Positions 1 through 6,860 of a DNA stretch of 23,399 nt are shown here, in pieces (position 1 is the stretch's first letter; each line of letters starts with the position of its first letter). Origin of the DNA: JBOFLG01 sp051657745 (lineage in GTDB: Bacteria; Actinomycetota; Actinomycetes; Actinomycetales; Dermatophilaceae); contig JBOFLG010000184.1 in the NCBI GenBank assembly GCA_051657745.1, positions 1-23,399 of the forward strand. The letters run 5' to 3'. The position numbers were made by a program, and so were the translations under genes. The notes beneath the pieces were generated by a model that was given only the letters and a program-made list of their open reading frames with translations, did no database searches and was not told where the DNA came from.

Positions 1-799
1 TGTTGGCGCGTCCATCTAACGATGTGACGAGGTCGTCAGCCGTGGCTAGTAGCCGCTGCGCCCCTTGACGATCCCCAAGAAGCCCAAGGCCGTGTACGGC
101 CTGGACCGCAGCGTCCACGCGATGCAAATCGGTGATGCCAGGGGTCTCGTATGCGGCCATAAATTTTCGGGCGATCCCACGTGCGTTACCTCTACGCCGT
201 TCTACGTAGCCATGGAAGTTGTGGCACTGGCTGCTCAGGTCAGGCGCTCCTAAAGCAAGTGCGTCACGCGCAGCGCCCATCAGTAGGTGAGCAGCCCTGG
301 CGTCGTTACGGACTTGGCCATTTAGCCACCCTGAGAACTGCGCAGATTCAACGGCGACAAGTTGCAATTCGCGAGCATGCGGTCCGCGGGACTCGCGCGC
401 GAGGACCTGCACCATCTTCAGGTGTGACTCCGCTGTGCCCAGAAGCATCGATGCGGGTAGAGAGTCGTCCAGCCGTCGTTGCTGAGCGAGCGTGCTGGCT
501 AGCGCTGCAACCGTGCGCGAGTCGATGGTCCGAACGGCTCCCTGGCTGTAGACGGTCCGATCTACGGTTTCAGGATCGCCGTACGTCTCGGTAACCATTG
601 CGGCGAGGCTCCCGTCCGCCCCAAGACATTGATCAAGAACAGCTGCCATGTCGGCCGACGGCCGCTTGCGGCCGTTCTCGTACTCGCTGATCTGGGACTT
701 GCTGAGGTAGGCGGCCTTGCCGAGTTCACGCAGGCTCAATTGACGACTCGTACGAAATTCTCGTAGCCGTACGCCAAACGCTGGATCAACTATCCGCAA
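1..799 (-). CDS. XRE-family helix-turn-helix regulator (3' end beyond window)
   Basis: The minus-strand frame is open from a TTG start at 799 to the window edge, giving at least 266 residues. An in-frame TGA lies two codons upstream, and AGGA sits 7 bases before the TTG, so this is the only sensible start. Residues about 5-60 form a Cro/CI-type helix-turn-helix: RLREFRTSRQLSLRELGKAA, then YLSKSQISEYENGRKRPS, the recognition-helix pattern of the family. The remainder is helical and alanine/leucine-rich, like the TPR-like C-terminal domains of many actinobacterial XRE regulators. It lies 34 bases downstream of cutA on the same strand and may share its transcript. Its target is unknown; a plasmid- or element-encoded regulator is an inference. 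No ATG in frame precedes the helix-turn-helix, so a caller that ignores TTG would miss the gene. Confidence 0.8.
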   Translation of the reverse strand, partial: MRIVDPAFGVRLREFRTSRQLSLRELGKAAYLSKSQISEYENGRKRPSADMAAVLDQCLGADGSLAAMVTETYGDPETVDRTVYSQGAVRTIDSRTVAALASTLAQQRRLDDSLPASMLLGTAESHLKMVQVLARESRGPHARELQLVAVESAQFSGWLNGQVRNDARAAHLLMGAARDALALGAPDLSSQCHNFHGYVERRRGNARGIARKFMAAYETPGITDLHRVDAAVQAVHGLGLLGDRQGAQRLLATADDLVTSLDGRAN

Positions 800-833
800 T
801 GATCAGTCCTTCGAATCTAGGAATCACCCTGCT

Positions 834-1175
834 TCAGCAGGCGTTTACTCTTGGCGCTGTCTCTTCCTCAATCCACTCCAGGTAGGCAGGGAGTCCACCC
901 ACGATGGGTACGGCCACGATCTGCGGTGTCTCGTAGCTGTGCAACTCGGTCACGCGGTGAACGAGCGCATCTAGCAAGTCCCTCCGGGTCTTGAACTCGA
1001 CGCGCCACTCTGCAGCGGTCTCCACGACTCCCTGCCACCAGTAGGTAGATGCGATGGGGCCGTCGACCTGAGCACACGCAGCCAGGCGTTCGTTCACGAT
1101 CTGCGCGAGCAACTTGTCTGCCGCGCCGCGATCATCGAACGTCACAACAACCTGACAAAACTCTTCGGTGGTCAT
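834..1175 (-). CDS. cutA: CutA-type divalent-cation tolerance protein
   Basis: This 113-residue protein has the length and pattern of CutA1, a small trimeric ferredoxin-like-fold protein linked to divalent metal (copper) tolerance. Visible family blocks are QVVVTFDDRGAADKLL at the N-terminus, ERLAACAQVDGPIASTYWWQ in the middle, EWRVEFKT, and the conserved ELHSYETPQIVAVPI followed by YLEWIEEET near the end. I chose the ATG at 1175 because it gives the family length. A TTG at 1205 would add ten residues and has AGGA upstream, so it cannot be excluded. The gene precedes the XRE regulator on the same strand. CutA is usually chromosomal, so it is probably cargo here. Family assignment is firm; the physiological role of CutA is poorly settled even in well-studied bacteria. 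Confidence 0.9.
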   Translation of the reverse strand: MTTEEFCQVVVTFDDRGAADKLLAQIVNERLAACAQVDGPIASTYWWQGVVETAAEWRVEFKTRRDLLDALVHRVTELHSYETPQIVAVPIVGGLPAYLEWIEEETAPRVNAC

Positions 1176-1419
1176 ACTCCGGAAGCCTACGGCCGGGAGC
1201 GTCAACCTCGGCCTGTCCTGCGCACGCCGGACGGCTAACCCCTCCCGTCATTGGTGCATCTCGGGTGGGGTTGATGTCATGCGTGGAGCGAGGTCAGGTC
1301 AGGCCGGGGGCGACGGCGCGTCCGCCGTGAGCGATGGCAATCTGAGTTCGTCGAGGCTGCCTGGCATCTGCATGGGTCGCTTGGCGCGGGATGTGGGTCT
1401 GGGCCTGGTGGCCATCTAC

Positions 1420-2163
1420 TTACCGGAGCGCTTCCATGGCTTGGCCTCGTTCGGCGATGAGCGCGTTCCGGGCTGTTCGCTCGGTCTGGTCGACGTGCGC
1501 TGGCTGGGCTGTCACTTGTCCGGGCCATTTGCGGTACATCAGGCCGGGTGTCTCGATGAAGTAGCCGTCGGCGATTGCGTTGACAGCGATCAACAGGCCG
1601 GTGTCTTCGGATGCTGGCAGCGCCATCCACCCGCCGAGCGCGACGGCGAGTTGGCGGCGGATGCAGAGCGTTCCTGGCAGGACCATGAGTGTCTGCTGGT
1701 CCTTCGCCAGCCATGTCTGCAGGACTTCGCCTCGGTTGATTCGTCCGGGCGGTGGGTCGCCGAGCGTGTAGGCGTGAGTGGTGCCGTCGGGCAGCAGGTC
1801 CAGGGCGCGGCAGGCTGTCCAGCCGATGGTCTGCTCGGTCAGGGCGTCGATGTCACGGGAGAGCGCACCGTTGGTGAGTTCGTCGTCGGCGTCGAGGCAT
1901 TTGACGAGGGTTCCGGTGCTCACGGCCAGGGCCATGGTTCGGGCGACGCCTGGCCCGCCGTGTCGGCCGGTGGAGTAGTGCACACGCGGATCGTCTGTGG
2001 GGACGAAGGGTCGGGCTGCGCCGACGGTGTCGTCCTCGCGGATGATCCATTCCCAGTCCCAGCCCTCTGGCAGCGTCTGAGAGAGCAGGGACCGGTAGGC
2101 GTCTGGGAGGTGGGATGCGCTGTCCTGCCCGTAGACGGCTGTCAGGACGGAGAGAGTTGTCAC
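1420..2163 (-). CDS. Family 2-like glycosyltransferase
   Basis: A 247-residue GT-A-type glycosyltransferase, predicted to move a sugar from a nucleotide-sugar donor to an unknown acceptor in the cytoplasm. The N-terminus TTLSVLTAVYGQDSASHLPD resembles the start of GT2 enzymes. A donor-binding acidic stretch is seen at WIIREDD, and the metal-binding DXD-type motif at KCLDADDEL (about residues 91-99). The C-terminal half contains GGWMALPASEDTGLL, typical of the acceptor region. The GTG start at 2163 overlaps the stop of the upstream gntR gene in a GTGA arrangement, indicating translational coupling. The same frame stays open further upstream, but that part reads as a low-complexity shadow of gntR, so it is not coding. 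There are no membrane segments. Substrate cannot be inferred. Confidence 0.85.
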   Translation of the reverse strand: MTTLSVLTAVYGQDSASHLPDAYRSLLSQTLPEGWDWEWIIREDDTVGAARPFVPTDDPRVHYSTGRHGGPGVARTMALAVSTGTLVKCLDADDELTNGALSRDIDALTEQTIGWTACRALDLLPDGTTHAYTLGDPPPGRINRGEVLQTWLAKDQQTLMVLPGTLCIRRQLAVALGGWMALPASEDTGLLIAVNAIADGYFIETPGLMYRKWPGQVTAQPAHVDQTERTARNALIAERGQAMEALR

Positions 2164-2966
2164 TGGTTCCACCTTGGAAGGTCGATCGAGTACACGAGTT
2201 CGGTTCGGTCGCCGGGCAAGACGAAGTCGGCGATCTCGACGAGTTCGCCTGTCACGGCATACGAGAGTTTGCGGAATACGAGCACCGAGACGCCACGGTC
2301 TAGGCCTAGGGCTTTGGCCTCGGCGGGCAGCGGCGGACGAGCGGTGACGTGGTCCTCGACTCGGCCGATCTCCACTCCGATGGTCCGGAGTTGGTTGTGC
2401 GTCCCGCCTGGCCATGGCTCGTTCGCCGGGTCTAGCAGGGCAGAGTTTTGAGCGGCCACGTCATGGATGAGAAACGACCGTCCAACCCCCACGGCTTCGG
2501 TGCCGTTAGCCAAGGTCGTGTAGGCACGCGCAAGCAGTCGCGTCCCTGGCGCTACACCGAAGAGGGCGGCCTGGTCGACGCTCGCGTCCACGGTCGAATA
2601 CTCGGCGTGGAAGGCGAAGTCGTCCTTGGTGAGTCCGGTGTCGATTTCACTCGCGCCAGTCTTGCGCCGTTCTTCCTCGGGCAGCACCGCCCTCGCCTTC
2701 TCAGTGAGGTACCGCATCGGCTGTTGCCGGGTGATTTGGGTCGGCGGAGTCCTCACTCTGGTGTACCCGCCAGGCGGCCCGGTGAGCACACCCAAGTTCT
2801 TCAACTGCTGGATGGCCTTGCTTGCAGTGTTCTTGTTCGTGCCCCAACGCTGCGCCAACTCACCAACCGACGGCAGCCGATCGCCAGGCCCGTAGTCGCC
2901 CTGCTGGATGGCCGCGAGCAGCTCGGCGGCAAGTGTCTCGGCACGGTCGCGCTGGGAAGGGGGCAT
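2160..2966 (-). CDS. GntR/HutC-family transcriptional regulator with UTRA domain
   Basis: This 268-residue protein has an N-terminal winged helix (about residues 7-75: LAAELLAAIQQGDYGPGDRL, then PSVGELAQRWGTNKNTASKA), the GntR signature. A C-terminal UTRA-type effector-binding domain follows (about 125-265), including RLLARAYTT, DHVTARPPLPAEAKALGL and ELVEIADFVLPGDRTELVY. In actinomycete transfer elements such as pSAM2 a GntR repressor (KorSA) silences the transfer operon; the divergent position next to the wbl-nudix-tra cluster suggests the same job, but this is inference. The ATG at 2966 has an AGGA about 9 bases upstream. Several palindromes in the 180-base divergent region are candidate operators. 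It is coupled to the downstream glycosyltransferase by a GTGA overlap. Confidence 0.9.
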   Translation of the reverse strand: MPPSQRDRAETLAAELLAAIQQGDYGPGDRLPSVGELAQRWGTNKNTASKAIQQLKNLGVLTGPPGGYTRVRTPPTQITRQQPMRYLTEKARAVLPEEERRKTGASEIDTGLTKDDFAFHAEYSTVDASVDQAALFGVAPGTRLLARAYTTLANGTEAVGVGRSFLIHDVAAQNSALLDPANEPWPGGTHNQLRTIGVEIGRVEDHVTARPPLPAEAKALGLDRGVSVLVFRKLSYAVTGELVEIADFVLPGDRTELVYSIDLPRWNQ

Positions 2967-2972
2967 GCATCC

Positions 2973-3053
2973 ATCCTAGGAAGAAATGGCCTTACCGGTA
3001 GACAGGCCGGCGCCAGATGGTTACTGTCCTAGTACAGACCTTCCTATGAAGGT
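2973..3053. promoter_or_regulatory. Divergent promoter region with three palindromes
   Basis: Between the divergent gntR and wbl genes are a CCTAGG-centred palindrome (TTCCTAGGAT on the minus strand, 2973-2982), a 14-base palindrome CTGTCCTAGTACAG (3024-3037, one mismatched pair) and ACCTTCCTATGAAGGT (3038-3053, perfect 6-bp arms). The first two share TCCTAG and are centred 53 bp apart. TATGAA (3045-3050) inside the third is -10-like for wbl. Such symmetry between divergent genes fits binding of the GntR-type repressor, but no binding is shown. Confidence 0.45.
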
Positions 3054-3078
3054 GTGTGAAGGCGATGTCCAATGAAAC

Positions 3079-3108
3079 GCCGGTCAGGTGCTGGAACACC
3101 TGACCGGC
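3079..3108. promoter_or_regulatory. Strong hairpin in the wbl leader
   Basis: GCCGGTCAGGTG and CACCTGACCGGC are perfect 12-bp inverted arms around a 6-base loop (CTGGAA), ending 37 bases before the wbl ATG. No T-run follows, so a classic intrinsic terminator is not obvious. It could be a leader attenuator, an mRNA stabiliser, an operator, or an insulating terminator for either strand. Confidence 0.55.
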
Positions 3109-3145
3109 TGGAGACCAGAGCTCGTTTGAGGGAGAGGACTGATCC

Positions 3146-3529
3146 ATGTCCAGTGTGAGGCATACGGGTGGCCGGCGGGCCGTGTGGCGGTTGTCGGTTG
3201 AGGAGCGGGCGGCTGCGTCGGCGGAGGTCGCGGCTGGGGGTGGGTGTGTGGGTGGGGATTCGGATGAGTGGTTTCCGGATCATGCGGATTCGTTTCGTCG
3301 TCCGGTGGGTGAGGTGGAGCGGGCGGAGAGCCTGGCCGCGGCGGAGGTGTTGTGTTGGGGGTGTCCGGTTCAGGCTGCTTGTTTGAGTTTGGCGGTGGAT
3401 GGCGGGGAGTGGTTCGGGGTGTGGGGTGGTCTGCCGGGTTGGCGGATTCGGAGGTTGGCGCGGTCTGAGGTGTTGGTTCGTGACGAGCTTGGTCGGGCTG
3501 GTTTGCGTTCGTTGGTGGGTGCGGCGTGA
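3146..3529 (+). CDS. WhiB-like (Wbl) iron-sulfur transcription factor
   Basis: A 127-residue Wbl protein, a family confined to actinobacteria and their phages and plasmids. It carries the four cluster-binding cysteines C34, C70, C73 and C79 (C-x35-C-x2-C-x5-C), the DSDEWFP segment after the first cysteine, and the GVWGGLP turn (about 91-97) that precedes a basic C-terminal tail (RIRRLAR), the usual DNA-contacting part. Wbl proteins bind a 4Fe-4S cluster and usually act through the sigma-A subunit of RNA polymerase. The ATG has GGAGAGGA 8 bases upstream. It heads the long plus-strand gene chain and overlaps the Nudix gene by GTGA, so it probably regulates this transfer and accessory cluster; that role is inferred from position. 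Confidence 0.93.
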   Translation: MSSVRHTGGRRAVWRLSVEERAAASAEVAAGGGCVGGDSDEWFPDHADSFRRPVGEVERAESLAAAEVLCWGCPVQAACLSLAVDGGEWFGVWGGLPGWRIRRLARSEVLVRDELGRAGLRSLVGAA

Positions 3530-4371
3530 GCGCGGTGGCGAGGGTCGCTGGTGAGTTCACCGACCCGTGCGTGCTGACTGATGGTGTTGCTGCGGGGTGG
3601 GCTGAGGTTGAGACGGACCCGACGCGCTGCGATTGGCGGTCGCGGCAGGCGGTCGCGTTGTTGCCGTTCGAGGTTGTGGATGGCCGGCCGGTGAGTCCGG
3701 GTCCGGCATCTGCGGTGCGGTATGGGCGCAATGGGTTGGGCCGGTGGGGTGAGAACCCGATGGCTGACGCTCTCGTGACGTGCAACTTCGCGGGCCGTCG
3801 GCATGTGTTGCTGGTTGAGCGCGGGGACGGGCTTGGTTGGGCTGTCCCTGGTGGGTCGGTTGATCTTGGGGAGACCCCTGCTCATGCGGCGGCTCGGGAG
3901 TTGTTGGAGGAGACCGGTCTCAGGGTTCCGGGCGCGACCTGGCAGGTCGGTGTTCCGGAGTTCGTGCCGGATCCGCGGGGTTCGGATGAGGCGTGGGCGG
4001 TCACGGTCGTGGCTCGCGCCGATCTGGGGATGGTGCCGGTGCTGCCGCCGGTGACGGGCGCGGATGACGCCCGGCGCGCGGTGTGGGTGCCGGCAGTGAG
4101 TTATCTGACGATGGCTGTCCACCTTGGGGCGGTGTATCGCGGTGCGGTGTTCGGCGCGCACGTGTCGCTGCTTCGTCGGGTGTTGGGTCCGGGCGGCCGG
4201 TCGGAGCGGCGGGCGGGGTGGTGTCTGGTCTGTGGTGATCCTGGGCGCTGGGTCCGGGTTCTGCCGGGCCCGTTGCCGGTGGCGTTGTGCGGCTGGTGCC
4301 GTGACGTCGCCAGGGTCGAGCTTGAGGACATCGTCGAGGACGAGGGCGCTCTTACTGGTGGTGTGTGGTGA
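3526..4371 (+). CDS. Nudix hydrolase, NUDT9-like (ADP-ribose pyrophosphatase type) with C-terminal Cys pairs
   Basis: The 281-residue protein has a full Nudix box (G110, E116, R124-E125, E128-E129, G131) matching G-x5-E-x7-REUxEExGU, within GGSVDLGETPAHAAARELL. Just before it is GLGRWGENPMADALVTC (about 70-86), closely resembling the GRWGPNHAADPIVTR segment of NUDT9-type ADP-ribose pyrophosphatases, so ADP-ribose or a related nucleoside diphosphate is the likely substrate. The C-terminus has two CxxC pairs (CLVC and CGWC), a probable small zinc site not typical of the family. In pSAM2 the Nudix-motif protein Pif blocks redundant transfer between element-bearing cells; the neighbourhood of Wbl, GntR and tra genes makes a Pif-like role attractive but unproven. 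It starts with GTG overlapping the wbl stop and is coupled downstream by GTGA. Confidence 0.9.
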   Translation: MSAVARVAGEFTDPCVLTDGVAAGWAEVETDPTRCDWRSRQAVALLPFEVVDGRPVSPGPASAVRYGRNGLGRWGENPMADALVTCNFAGRRHVLLVERGDGLGWAVPGGSVDLGETPAHAAARELLEETGLRVPGATWQVGVPEFVPDPRGSDEAWAVTVVARADLGMVPVLPPVTGADDARRAVWVPAVSYLTMAVHLGAVYRGAVFGAHVSLLRRVLGPGGRSERRAGWCLVCGDPGRWVRVLPGPLPVALCGWCRDVARVELEDIVEDEGALTGGVW

Positions 4372-5174
4372 GCACGGTCACCAGGCAGGTATGTATCGGT
4401 ACCGCTCGATCCGGCTCGGGCGAGGTCGCCTATCCGCTTGAGGTTGATTCTCGCGCTACGACTGGCGCGCTGCTGGGGCCTGACTGCGACCAGCGCGACC
4501 AGCTGCTGACTGGTCTGTGCCAGGGGGTCGTGGACCTGGGCGGGCTGGTGTGGGTTGTGGAGGCGTGGCGGCATGTCGCACCCCCGCCGCTCAGGGAGTT
4601 GTCGGCGGTCGATTTCGTTGTTCCCGACAGTGGCGTGCCCGACGAGTTCGGCCTGTTGGAGTTGTTGATCGAGGAGCGCCACGCCGCGCATGCCTCGGAT
4701 GAGAGCTCGCATGCGCCGGTGTTGGTGGTTGTGTTCGAGGCTGACGAGGTACTCGTTCTGCGACGCCGTATGGCGCCGGACGTGCGTCGGTTGATCCGGC
4801 GAGGTGCCCGTGTCGGGGTGGGGTTTGTGATGGTCGCCCCTACTGAACGTTTCTGCTCGGATCGGGTGATCGAGGATCTTGCTCTGGATTCGGGTGCGTG
4901 TGTGGTGTTGGGGGCCGCGTCGGCGTCGGTGCATGAGGGTCTGTGGTTGCGACACAAGTTCCGGCCCAGGCCGGAGCGCGCGCCGGGGTCGGGGTACGTG
5001 GTCTCGGCGAGGTCGCAGGCCGTCTCGTTCGACTTCCCCAGCCCGGCGTTCACCTCTCCCTCGGAGGCTGGCGGGTCGTCTGCGGCGGGGGCGCCTGGTG
5101 CGGGTTGGGTGTCTGAGCCTGGCGGCCCGGGACTGGTCGAGGACGAGGGCGTTCCCAACGGTGGTGCCTGGTGA
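4368..5174 (+). CDS. FtsK/TraB-like protein lacking a Walker A motif
   Basis: A 268-residue protein that I read as a degenerate FtsK/HerA-type ATPase core. APVLVVVFEADEVLVLRRRM (about 124-143) sits where FtsK has its Walker B strand, and RRGARVGVGFVMVAPTERFC matches the following KGRAAGIHLILATQRP-type segment. Upstream, where the P-loop should be, the sequence is GALLGPDCDQRDQLLTGLC, with no GxxxxGK[ST], so ATP hydrolysis is unlikely. The Pro/Gly/Ser-rich tail (about 225-268) looks disordered. The GTG at 4368 overlaps the Nudix stop; a GTG one codon earlier is possible. It sits in the same operon as an intact FtsK/TraB-like gene, so it may be a non-catalytic partner or adaptor of the translocase. 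The fold assignment rests on pattern reading only. Confidence 0.55.
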   Translation: MSTVTRQVCIGTARSGSGEVAYPLEVDSRATTGALLGPDCDQRDQLLTGLCQGVVDLGGLVWVVEAWRHVAPPPLRELSAVDFVVPDSGVPDEFGLLELLIEERHAAHASDESSHAPVLVVVFEADEVLVLRRRMAPDVRRLIRRGARVGVGFVMVAPTERFCSDRVIEDLALDSGACVVLGAASASVHEGLWLRHKFRPRPERAPGSGYVVSARSQAVSFDFPSPAFTSPSEAGGSSAAGAPGAGWVSEPGGPGLVEDEGVPNGGAW

Positions 5175-6193
5175 GCCCGGCAGAGGTGCGGACTGCGCGG
5201 CGGGTGGCGTGGGCGACGGTGGTGGTGGCTGGTGGGTTGACGATCGCGGCCCAGGTCGCGCACGTGTATGTCGTTGATGTGCGGCCGTCGGTGGGTGCGG
5301 TGGTGGCGTCGGTGGCGTGGCCGGTGCTCACTCTCGCCGCGCTCGAGTTGATGTTGCGGGTGCCGTGGCCGTCGGGGTTGCCGTGGCAGGCGACCCGCCT
5401 GGGCGGGGTCGGCGGTGTGGGTCTGTTGGCTGCGGTCGCGTCCTATACGCACGTGTCGGGTCTGTTGATCCATTACGGCGAGGGCCCGGTCGTGGCGTAC
5501 GCGGGCCCGATCGCGATTGATGGCCTGCTCCTGATGGCTGCTGTCGCTCTGATCGCGTGCGGTCGCGCCGACACCCAGACCACCACCGGGACGGCTACCC
5601 AGACCGCCGCTATCGATGACCACGGCAGCGACGAGCGTCGCGCCAGGTCGTCGACCACGATCCCCCCGACCGTCGAGGTGACCTCCCTCCATCCCTCGAC
5701 GGTCGGGGCCTCACCCTCAACGACCCCGGCTGGCGATGTCACGCCGGCCGGGTCGTCGACCGACACCTCGGCTGTTGGGGTCGACCAGGTCGTCGGGTCG
5801 TTGAGCGTTGAGCGTCGCGCGGTTGGTTCGTCGACTGTGGTCGACGAGGCCGCCTCGGCGTCGGCTGCTTCTGCGGCGGGGGCGCGGTCTCTGGTGGTGG
5901 TTCCTCGCGCGTCCCGTACGGCCGCATCCAAGCCATCCATGGTGTCGACGTCGCCGGGGTCGACGGTCGATGACCGCATCGCTGACGTCCGGGGTCTGAT
6001 CGCCGCCGGCGAACTCGACTCCAAGCCGTCGGCTGAGGCGATCCGGCGCGCGGTCGGCGGGTCGGCCGCGATCGCTCGTGCGGTGCGTGACGCCCTTACT
6101 GCTGACCCGCCCGCCGTCGAGGGGTCGGGTTCTTCTTCGTCGGGGCCGGTCCCGGTCCTTGACACCGCTCGAGGTACTGGAGGTGCCGCATGA
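5171..6193 (+). CDS. DUF2637-type membrane protein with long Ser/Thr-rich tail
   Basis: Of its 340 residues, the first about 130 contain four membrane segments (about 12-32, 40-62, 73-95 and 102-127), with SVGAVVASVAWPVLTLAALE and GPIAIDGLLLMAAVAL typical of DUF2637 proteins, which are common beside tra/spd genes on actinomycete plasmids and integrative elements. The following about 140 residues are rich in Ser, Thr and Val and low in complexity. The C-terminus returns to a folded-looking segment, DRIADVRGLIAAGELDSKPS then AEAIRRAVGGSAAIARAV, resembling a small helix-turn-helix. A membrane-anchored DNA-handling accessory of the translocase is plausible. GTG start overlaps the previous stop (GTGA). 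The low-complexity part contains a perfect 15-bp inverted repeat, described separately. Confidence 0.8.
   Translation: MSPAEVRTARRVAWATVVVAGGLTIAAQVAHVYVVDVRPSVGAVVASVAWPVLTLAALELMLRVPWPSGLPWQATRLGGVGGVGLLAAVASYTHVSGLLIHYGEGPVVAYAGPIAIDGLLLMAAVALIACGRADTQTTTGTATQTAAIDDHGSDERRARSSTTIPPTVEVTSLHPSTVGASPSTTPAGDVTPAGSSTDTSAVGVDQVVGSLSVERRAVGSSTVVDEAASASAASAAGARSLVVVPRASRTAASKPSMVSTSPGSTVDDRIADVRGLIAAGELDSKPSAEAIRRAVGGSAAIARAVRDALTADPPAVEGSGSSSSGPVPVLDTARGTGGAA
5664..5708. repeat. Perfect 15-bp inverted repeat within the DUF2637 gene
   Basis: CCCCGACCGTCGAGG (5664-5678) and CCTCGACGGTCGGGG (5694-5708) are exact reverse complements with a 15-base spacer. They lie in the Ser/Thr-rich coding stretch, where TCGAC/GTCGA pentamers are very dense between about 5645 and 5970. 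Confidence 0.75.
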
Positions 6194-6420
6194 CCATCAC
6201 CGCTGTCCCGTCTTGGCCGGTTGCGCGACCGGGTGCGTGGACGCGCCTGGCCGCTACGGCGGAGCGGAAGGTCGCCCGGTTCGGGGACGACCTCACCGAG
6301 GCGCAGAACGCTATCGCCCGCGCTCACGGCATCCGGGTGACCCGCATGTCGTGGGGTGGCCGCCGCTACACGCACCTGGGTTTCGCCGCCGTGGGCACTA
6401 TCGAAGGAGAGTCGTCATGA
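6190..6420 (+). CDS. Small hypothetical protein of the transfer module
   Basis: A 76-residue protein of no recognised family. The ATG at 6190 overlaps the previous stop (ATGA) and has GGAGGT 5 bases upstream, a good ribosome-binding site. The middle is helical and charged (about 20-50, ATAERKVARFGDDLTEAQNA), followed by RMSWGGRRYTHLGF, which may be a short beta hairpin. It contains no cysteine pair and no membrane segment. Small soluble proteins of this kind often lie between DUF2637 and FtsK-like genes in actinomycete elements, where they have been called Spd or mobile-element transfer proteins; I cannot assign it to a specific one. Confidence 0.7.
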   Translation: MTITAVPSWPVARPGAWTRLAATAERKVARFGDDLTEAQNAIARAHGIRVTRMSWGGRRYTHLGFAAVGTIEGESS

Positions 6421-6860
6421 GTTGGTTCCTGCTGGTCGTTACCGGTGTGGGTTTGCTGACCGCGCAGAAGTTCTTCCCCCCGCGGGTTGATTTCGCCCTG
6501 GTCCGTCTGGCGGGTGGGGCGTTCATGGGCGCCGGTCTGATCGGCGCGAACGGCTGGTTGGGTGAGGCGATCGACTGGGCTGTCCAGTCGATGATCTCCC
6601 TGACCGACCGGGTCGGTGTGCAGGCGCTCGGGGAGGCGGTGGCGTGGGTCCTCGCCGCGGGTGTGGGCCTGTTGTGGGTCGGGGCGATGCTCCCGGACCG
6701 GATCTGTCGGTACGACCCGCCGACCTGGTTGATCTGGTCGGGGCTGGTCGCGCCGGCGCTGCTCACCACGGTCCCTGGGGATCTGGGTGAGGTGCTGCGG
6801 CAGGTCACGACCTGGGCCGGGACCGCGACCCAGGACGTCATCGGCGGGCTGGTGTCCTGA
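6417..6860 (+). CDS. Integral membrane protein of the transfer module
   Basis: A 147-residue hydrophobic protein with about four membrane segments (roughly 2-16, 28-48, 72-94 and 104-120) separated by short charged loops such as LPDRICRYDPP. The ATG at 6417 overlaps the previous stop (ATGA) and is preceded by a strong GAAGGAGA site. It shows no enzymatic motif. Position between DUF2637 and the translocase suggests a role in the membrane complex of conjugative DNA transfer or intramycelial spread (Spd-like), which is inference. Its stop overlaps the next start in TGATG, so the next protein should be made in step with it. Confidence 0.75.
   Translation: MSWFLLVVTGVGLLTAQKFFPPRVDFALVRLAGGAFMGAGLIGANGWLGEAIDWAVQSMISLTDRVGVQALGEAVAWVLAAGVGLLWVGAMLPDRICRYDPPTWLIWSGLVAPALLTTVPGDLGEVLRQVTTWAGTATQDVIGGLVS

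Noticed and set aside
65..594. Plus-strand frames at the window start
   Set aside because: They are antisense to the XRE regulator, whose helix-turn-helix and ribosome-binding site are clear.
1168..2451. Long plus-strand open frame (427 codons)
   Set aside because: It is antisense to the well-supported glycosyltransferase and gntR genes and has no family pattern or ribosome-binding site.
801..3145. The same AGGACTGATC precedes both the XRE start (minus strand, 801-810) and the wbl start (plus strand)
   Set aside because: It most likely reflects similar ribosome-binding sites; two copies of ten bases including AGGA are weak evidence for a shared operator.
4430..5692. Minus-strand open frame of 420 codons
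   Set aside because: Arg/Pro/His-rich composition and position opposite three coupled genes mark it as shadow.
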